11,983 nucleotides of DNA from JANRKH01 sp964351245 (lineage in GTDB: Bacteria > Pseudomonadota > Alphaproteobacteria > Rickettsiales > Rickettsiaceae). Shown in pieces: positions 8,328-11,983 of the stretch. Position numbers and translations under genes: made by a program. The DNA lies in assembly GCA_964351245.1 (NCBI GenBank), contig CAYGNF010000033.1, forward strand, positions 1 through 11,983, given 5' to 3'. The first letter of the stretch is position 1; each line of letters starts with the position of its first letter. The notes under the pieces are model-generated. The model ran no database searches. It was given only the letters and a program-made list of their open reading frames with translations, and was not told where the DNA came from.

Positions 8328-9137
8328 ATGGCTAAAAAATTTGAATATCAAGAATTCTCTGAAAACCAGGTAATTATACCAAATAATGGTACGCAGGAGG
8401 ATACAATAAACGGTCCTATTAATAAAATAATCTCAGATCATGTAGTGACAATGTTGCCAGAAGAAGCTGAAGCGGCGACTGATTCTTTATCTGATTCAAA
8501 TAGTAAAGATCTAGAGGAAACAGAGAAATCTGCAGATGATCAAAATAGTGATATTAATGATTCAGATACAGAGGAGCTTCAACATACAGACACTCTAACT
8601 CTTACTAAGGAAGAACTTGAAAAAATCAAATCAGAATCTTATCAAAATGGGATAACAGAGGGGCGTCAGGAAGTAAGTAAAACACTTGACCAAAATGCCC
8701 AAAAAGAAGAGAATAAATTTGCTCAAGAAATTATCAATAAACTAAGTACATTTCCTTTAGAGCAAAGCATATCAGCTGATTATATTGACTTAGTGGCAAT
8801 ATTCCTGGATGAAATGAAAGAAAAAATTATAGTATCCTTGCCTACTGATTTTAGCAAGGTAGTAAGCGCGCAATTAAAAAAACTCATAGAAACATCTTAT
8901 AAATCTGGCTCTATTATATTAAGAGTGAACCCAGAAAATATCGGTCATATAGAAAAAATCATCCAAAATGATGAATTATCTTTGCAAGCGCAAAATATTA
9001 CAGTAATACCAGATGAAAAGGTTTTGCAAAAGGATTGTGTACTTGAGTATGAGTCTGCAAAATTAGTATATGATACTGCGTTAATTAAGCGCGAGATCGA
9101 TGAAATATTAAAACAATTTAAACAAGATAGTCAGTGA
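8328..9137 (+). CDS. fliH: FliH-like flagellar assembly protein (negative regulator of the export ATPase)
   Basis: A 269-residue soluble protein without signal peptide or membrane helix. FliH/YscL proteins bind the export ATPase FliI and the C-ring protein FliN. Visible support: the YxxGxxxGRxE element at 105-115 (Y105, G108, G112), which matches the glycine-repeat helix of FliH; a long helical middle; and a C-terminal half with SIILRVNPENI at 195-205 and a CVLEYESAKLVYDTALIKRE stretch at 237-256 that fits the RVNPxD and CxVExxxG...I regions of the family. Residues about 45-88 are an acidic, low-complexity Asp/Glu/Ser-rich linker. Sequence similarity is weak, as usual for FliH, and much of the confidence comes from its place between fliG and fliN (Caulobacter calls the gene in this place flbE). 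The start codon lacks a visible Shine-Dalgarno. FliI is not in the window. Confidence 0.8.
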   Translation: MAKKFEYQEFSENQVIIPNNGTQEDTINGPINKIISDHVVTMLPEEAEAATDSLSDSNSKDLEETEKSADDQNSDINDSDTEELQHTDTLTLTKEELEKIKSESYQNGITEGRQEVSKTLDQNAQKEENKFAQEIINKLSTFPLEQSISADYIDLVAIFLDEMKEKIIVSLPTDFSKVVSAQLKKLIETSYKSGSIILRVNPENIGHIEKIIQNDELSLQAQNITVIPDEKVLQKDCVLEYESAKLVYDTALIKREIDEILKQFKQDSQ

Positions 9138-9144
9138 GTAACTT

Positions 9145-9414
9145 ATGTCCAAAGAAGATCAAAATTTAACTCTCGAAGCTTTGTATGATGTGCCAGTACA
9201 AGTTTCTATATTACTGGGAAAGACTTCAATTCAACTCAGTAATTTACTTAAACTAGGCAGAGGCGCAGTAATTGAGCTTGATAGAAATATTGGGGAGGCG
9301 GTTGATGTTTTTGTAAATAATAAGCTAGTCGCTAAAGGAGAAATAGTAGTGCTTGAAAATAAAATAGGCGTCACTCTCACAGAATTAGTTGCAGCTGAAA
9401 AAGAGGGTAAATGA
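9145..9414 (+). CDS. fliN: Flagellar motor switch protein FliN
   Basis: An 89-residue SpoA/FliMN-type protein of the lower C-ring, where it forms the switch complex with FliM and docks FliH. Family marks span nearly the whole chain: DVPVQVSILLGKTSIQL, the LLKLGRGAVIELDR turn, a Gly-Glu-Ala-Val-Asp-Val-Phe-Val-Asn-Asn stretch, and a KGEIVVLENKIGVTLTEL end that matches the G-E-V-V-V-V-x-x-x-x-G-V-R/T-I-T region. It is short because it lacks the variable N-terminal extension many FliN proteins carry, leaving the core domain. It begins 7 bp after the fliH-like gene and its TGA overlaps the ATG of motA by 4 bp (ATGA), so the three are one transcription unit. FliM, its partner, is not in the window. 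Confidence 0.94.
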   Translation: MSKEDQNLTLEALYDVPVQVSILLGKTSIQLSNLLKLGRGAVIELDRNIGEAVDVFVNNKLVAKGEIVVLENKIGVTLTELVAAEKEGK

Positions 9415-10211
9415 AAAAACTCGAATTGAAGAAATCTGACCTCTCTACTATTATGGGGATAGGTCTGGCTCTCGCTATTTTCGTAACAAGTATATTAGTG
9501 TCATCCAGTGATCTTAGTTTGTACTTTAATTTACCTTCTTTTTTAATTGTATTTGGGTCAACTTTTGCTGTTTCATGCGCTTGCTTTACTTTTAGGGATG
9601 CATGGATTGCACTCCAAACTATATCTGAGTTAATTTTTAGGTCTCCAGTAAATTCTGAGGATGTTGCAAAATCATGCATGCGCTCTTCTGAAATTTGTTA
9701 TAGAGCGGGTATAAATTCTATTGGCAAAAGAATTGGTAGCATTCCCCTTGCTCACAAATTATTTATAAAATGGCTAAGATATATTGTAGACAATGAAAAA
9801 TATGAATTAATTGATAAATTAATAACACAAGAAATATATTCATACCACGAAGATCAGGTCACTGTTGTACAATTAATGAAAAAAAGCGCTGATCTTGCTC
9901 CTGCATTTGGTCTGATAGGCACAATTGTAGGGCTTGTAAAAATGCTCTCGGCTATTGAAGATGTAAGTATGATAGGACAAGGCCTCTCTGTTGCGCTACT
10001 TACTACCTTATATGGTACATTACTGGCTTATCTTGTACTAGTGCCACTTGCATCAAAACTTGAGCGTAACTTAAAAGAAGATATCACTAATTTATCTATA
10101 ATGCATAAAACAGTATTATCTATAGCTAAACAACAAAATCCGCGCCAACTTGAAATTATCTTAAATTCTATCCTTCCCCCAGGAAAAAATATTGTTTTTT
10201 TTGATGATTAA
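9411..10211 (+). CDS. motA: Flagellar stator protein MotA (MotA/PomA family)
   Basis: A 266-residue inner-membrane protein that forms the ring of the MotA-MotB stator, the ion channel driving flagellar rotation. Four membrane segments are visible at about 13-31, 41-60, 160-181 and 190-213, with the large cytoplasmic loop between the second and third. The third and fourth carry the family core: DLAPAFGLIGTIVGLVKML with P164 (the conserved Pro of E. coli P173) and GLSVALLTTLYGTLLAYLV followed by P212 (E. coli P222). The length suits PomA-like MotA rather than TolQ or ExbB, which are shorter and have three helices. AGAGGG (9402-9407) just before the ATG is a good Shine-Dalgarno within the end of fliN. 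motB, usually next to motA, is absent here: coxF and ctaG follow. The coupling ion cannot be told without MotB. Confidence 0.93.
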   Translation: MKKLELKKSDLSTIMGIGLALAIFVTSILVSSSDLSLYFNLPSFLIVFGSTFAVSCACFTFRDAWIALQTISELIFRSPVNSEDVAKSCMRSSEICYRAGINSIGKRIGSIPLAHKLFIKWLRYIVDNEKYELIDKLITQEIYSYHEDQVTVVQLMKKSADLAPAFGLIGTIVGLVKMLSAIEDVSMIGQGLSVALLTTLYGTLLAYLVLVPLASKLERNLKEDITNLSIMHKTVLSIAKQQNPRQLEIILNSILPPGKNIVFFDD

Positions 10212-10257
10212 CTGATGTATATTAGCATATGGCGTTTCTAAAATAATAAGTAACATA

Positions 10258-10377
10258 ATGCAGAAGAAAAAAATCTATCAAAATCAAAAATATAAGAATT
10301 ACTTTGTTATGTTTGCTCTGATATCCCTTATGATGATCTTTTTCATTTCTACAATAGTAAAAATCAGTGCGAAATAA
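10258..10377 (+). CDS. CoxF-like small membrane protein of the cytochrome oxidase cluster
   Basis: A 39-codon gene easily missed by length cut-offs. It has a basic N-terminus (MQKKKIYQNQKYKN) followed by one membrane helix at about residues 15-35 and the short tail STIVKISAK. Alphaproteobacterial oxidase clusters carry a small single-helix protein (CoxF/CtaF) just before ctaG with this build and a V/I-T-x-V-K-hydrophobic motif at the helix end; FISTIVKI fits it. Its stop (10375-10377) lies inside ctaG, which starts at GTG 10367, so the two overlap by 11 bp and are probably translationally coupled. The gene starts 46 bp after motA with no strong Shine-Dalgarno. The exact role of CoxF is poorly known; a part in oxidase assembly is assumed from location. 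The call rests on position, length and topology. Confidence 0.65.
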   Translation: MQKKKIYQNQKYKNYFVMFALISLMMIFFISTIVKISAK

Positions 10378-10906
10378 ACTAGAGAATTCGAATTATTTAG
10401 TCATCTCGATTATATTCCTGATAATCTCAATGATGTTTTTGAGCTTTGCTTCATCTTCTATATATAGCGTTTTTTGCAAAGCAACTGGCGCTGGTGGAAC
10501 TGTCTCTATATCAGATACAGCTTCTATGGCCAAAGGCACAAAGCAATTAGTAGTGCGGTTTGATTCAAATGTAGAACCTGGGCTAAAATGGTATTTTTAC
10601 CCAAAACAAGGTTCTGTAAAAATTATCACAGGAGAAAATAATTTAGTTTTTTATGAAACAATCAATAATTCAGATAAATCTACAATAGGGACTGCTGTCT
10701 ATAATGTTACACCTCAAAAAGCTGGCAAATATTTTAATAAAATAGAATGTTTTTGTTTTAAGGAGCAGCTGATTAAGAGCGGAGAGCGCATTCTTATGCC
10801 TGTTTCATTTTTTATAGATGCAGATTTTGATAAAGATCCTGATATGGATGATGTAAAAGAAATCACGCTATCTTATAGTTTTTTTAAAATAAGAGAAGTT
10901 GAATAA
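10367..10906 (+). CDS. ctaG: Cytochrome c oxidase assembly protein CtaG / Cox11 (copper insertion)
   Basis: A 179-residue protein with one N-terminal membrane helix (about 10-29) and a periplasmic domain; Cox11 delivers copper to the CuB site of oxidase subunit I. Key residues are all present: C37 in FCKATGAGGT after the helix, and the copper-binding pair C128 and C130 in IECFCFKEQ, together with NVTPQKAGKYF before it and ILMPVSFF and ITLSYSFF after it. The start is a GTG at 10367: an in-frame stop lies at 10358-10360 and the next Met (22) would cut into the membrane helix, so GTG is the only sensible start. It overlaps the end of the coxF-like gene by 11 bp, which fits coupled translation and explains the lack of a Shine-Dalgarno. 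The copper target, subunit I (coxA), is not in the window. Confidence 0.94.
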   Translation: MRNKLENSNYLVISIIFLIISMMFLSFASSSIYSVFCKATGAGGTVSISDTASMAKGTKQLVVRFDSNVEPGLKWYFYPKQGSVKIITGENNLVFYETINNSDKSTIGTAVYNVTPQKAGKYFNKIECFCFKEQLIKSGERILMPVSFFIDADFDKDPDMDDVKEITLSYSFFKIREVE

Positions 10907-10909
10907 ACA

Positions 10910-10938
10910 TTGCCTTTATTATCAAATTATTTTAATAT
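10910..10938 (+). promoter_or_regulatory. Possible promoter before coxC
   Basis: TTGCCT (10910-10915), 17 bp, TAATAT (10933-10938) lies right after the ctaG stop and would start transcription near 10945, about 43 nt before the coxC ATG. Each box matches 4 of 6 consensus bases. In AT-rich DNA such matches arise by chance, and coxC could also be read with ctaG. Confidence 0.3.
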
Positions 10939-10987
10939 AATTAATATAGTAAAGATAACTACTACTAATAAGCTGTTTAGAGCATAT

Positions 10988-11806
10988 ATGATAGATAAAA
11001 AAAATCATGATTTCCATATATTGGATCCGAGTCCGTGGCCCATATCACTATCTTTTTCAGTGATGTTTTTATTATTAGGTATCACTTTATCAATGCATCA
11101 ATATCAACTTGGTCTATATACAGGAATTATTGGATTTATTGGGACAAATGCAACTCTTTATTTTTGGTGGAGAGATGTGATAAAAGAAGGTAAGCAAGAT
11201 AAGGCTCACAATAAAATTGTACAACAGGGACTGAGAATTGGAGTGGCTTTATTCATTTTGTCTGAAGTTGCATTTTTCTTTGTGTTCTTTTGGTCTCTAT
11301 TTAAAGCCTGGCTTGATCCAGTAATGCTACTAAATGACTTTTGGCCCGAAGGAGTGAGTACCTGGCCTCCGAGTGGTATAAAAACTTTTGATCCTTGGGA
11401 TATTCCGTTTATTAACACCCTCATCTTATTACTCTCCGGCACAACTGTAACATGGGCGCATCATGCAATTGACGACAATAATAGAGATGAATTAGTAAAA
11501 GCTCTAGGTGTAACAGTATTACTTGGAGTAATATTTAGTCTATTACAAGCATATGAATATCACCACGCAAGTTTTAAAATTACGGAAGGTATCTATCCAT
11601 CAAACTTCTATCTTACTACTGGATTTCATGGTATTCACGTAATTATTGGCACTATATTTCTTTTTGTGTGTTTTGTAAGAGCGCGATGTGGTCATTTTGA
11701 TTCTGGCAATGGGCATTTAGGGTTTGAATTTGCTGCATGGTATTGGCATTTTGTAGATGTGGTGTGGCTATTTTTATTTGTATTTTTGTACGTATTATCT
11801 AGGTAA
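10988..11806 (+). CDS. coxC: Cytochrome c oxidase subunit III
   Basis: A 272-residue inner-membrane protein, the usual size for bacterial aa3 oxidase subunit III, with seven membrane helices. Strong family sequence runs through the chain: KNHDFHILDPSPWP near the start, WWRDVIKEG, a LSEVAFFFVFFWS helix with its conserved Glu, WPPSGIKTFDPW, TTVTWAHHAI, LLQAYEYHHASF, GFHGIHVIIGT and the end FAAWYWHFVDVVWLFLFV. The frame is open back to a TTG at 10910, which would add 26 residues, but I choose ATG 10988 (MIDKKNHDFHI) because family members begin just before this HILDPSPWP block and AGAG lies 5 nt upstream. It is 81 bp downstream of ctaG, and the order coxF-ctaG-coxC is that of alphaproteobacterial oxidase clusters. 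A short hairpin overlaps its stop codon. Confidence 0.94.
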   Translation: MIDKKNHDFHILDPSPWPISLSFSVMFLLLGITLSMHQYQLGLYTGIIGFIGTNATLYFWWRDVIKEGKQDKAHNKIVQQGLRIGVALFILSEVAFFFVFFWSLFKAWLDPVMLLNDFWPEGVSTWPPSGIKTFDPWDIPFINTLILLLSGTTVTWAHHAIDDNNRDELVKALGVTVLLGVIFSLLQAYEYHHASFKITEGIYPSNFYLTTGFHGIHVIIGTIFLFVCFVRARCGHFDSGNGHLGFEFAAWYWHFVDVVWLFLFVFLYVLSR

Positions 11807-11815
11807 AAAATTACC
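11802..11815 (+). terminator. Short hairpin at the coxC stop codon, weak terminator candidate
   Basis: GGTAA-AAAA-TTACC forms a 5-bp stem with a 4-nt loop and includes the TAA stop at 11804-11806. The following bases are mixed (CTGAATATTTGG) rather than a clean run of T, so efficient intrinsic termination is doubtful. It lies between the coxC coding end and the separate tRNA promoter, a place where a terminator would make sense. Confidence 0.2.
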
Positions 11816-11862
11816 CTGAATATTTGGTTTGTTTAGATCATGTATTATTTCTTACTTGGCAC

Positions 11863-11891
11863 TTGACTAGAGCGCGAAAAAAAACTATATT
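11863..11891 (+). promoter_or_regulatory. Strong sigma-70-type promoter of the tRNA-Ile gene
   Basis: TTGACT (11863-11868, 5 of 6) and TATATT (11886-11891, 5 of 6) are separated by exactly 17 bp. The predicted start of transcription is near 11898, about 27 nt before the mature tRNA 5' end. The same -35 sequence is used by the SSS gene promoter. Two copies of TTGGCACTT flank it, at 11856-11864 and 11892-11900. Confidence 0.65.
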
Positions 11892-11924
11892 TTGGCACTT
11901 AAGCAAGAAAATAACCCTTCTTGT

Positions 11925-11983
11925 GGGTTTGTAGCTCAGTTGGTTAGAGCACACGCCTGATAAGCGTGAGGTCGGAAGTTCAA
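11925..11983 (+). tRNA. tRNA-Ile (anticodon GAT), 3' end cut off by window edge
   Basis: The first 59 bases of a tRNA are seen: acceptor strand GGGTTTG (11925-11931), TA, D-arm GCTC...GAGC (11934-11950), anticodon stem CACGC/GCGTG around loop CTGATAA with anticodon GAT at 11959-11961, variable loop AGGTC, and the T-stem and loop start GGAAG-TTCAA. The GAT anticodon with this GTAGCTCAGTTGGTTAGAGC body is the classic bacterial tRNA-Ile. The T-arm 3' strand, the acceptor 3' strand and any CCA lie beyond the edge. This tRNA is usually found inside rRNA operons between 16S and 23S; here coxC precedes it and no 16S is present, so it stands alone on this side. Confidence 0.95.

Noticed and set aside
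10910..10987. A TTG start that would extend coxC by 26 residues
   Set aside because: The added residues have no family match, and family members start just before the HILDPSPWP block. ATG 10988 has AGAG 5 nt upstream and fits the normal length of about 270 residues.
11857..11875. TGGCAC near the tRNA as the -24 half of a sigma-54 promoter
   Set aside because: There is no TTGC at the required distance in either copy, and a near-consensus sigma-70 promoter occupies the same place. No sigma-54 motif was found before fliF either.

Overview
The window is AT-rich, and its gene content and gene order point to an alphaproteobacterium with a reduced genome. The best fit is a flagellate member of the Rickettsiales or a similar host-associated lineage. 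Three things support this: the divergent acnA / ccmAB pair, which is common in alphaproteobacteria; the alphaproteobacterial flagellar order fliF-fliG-fliH-fliN; and the coxF-ctaG-coxC order of aa3 oxidase clusters. The lineage is inferred from reading the proteins, not from a tree.

Left part (1-2733, minus strand). ccmA and ccmB encode the two subunits of the CcmAB ABC transporter of cytochrome c maturation (System I). Downstream on the same strand is the start of a sodium:solute symporter (SSS/SLC5) family protein, cut by the window edge after 426 residues. It has a good sigma-70-type promoter of its own (TTGACT, 17 bp, TAATAT). It may be a plain transporter or the membrane half of an SSS-type sensor kinase; the part that would decide this lies outside the window.

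Middle part (2734-10211, plus strand). acnA (aconitase A, 889 aa) reads away from ccmA across a 111-bp AT-rich spacer that holds a perfect 13-bp palindrome. A flagellar block follows: fliF (MS ring), fliG (switch/torque), a fliH-like gene (export ATPase regulator), fliN (switch/C-ring) and motA (stator). The genes are tightly packed: the fliF stop abuts the fliG start, and fliN and motA overlap by 4 bp. fliM, fliI and motB are not in the window.

Right part (10258-11983, plus strand). Respiratory-chain genes follow motA directly: a 39-codon coxF-like gene, ctaG/cox11 (copper insertion into oxidase subunit I) with a GTG start inside the end of coxF, and coxC/ctaE (oxidase subunit III), whose start I place at an internal ATG. 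The window ends inside a tRNA-Ile(GAT) gene with a strong promoter and no 16S rRNA gene before it.

Cytochrome c maturation, aconitase and cytochrome oxidase all serve aerobic respiration; the flagellar block lies between acnA and the oxidase genes.

The most notable observation is in acnA. The aconitase motif that normally reads GYGCxTCIGNSG reads GYGFTTCIGNSG, so one of the three cysteines that hold the [4Fe-4S] cluster is a phenylalanine (residue 496), while the other two (C430, C499) and the other active-site residues checked are intact. This is a natural cluster-ligand loss, a strain mutation or a single-base sequencing error. I found no CRISPR array, insertion sequence, prophage or clear new multi-gene system.
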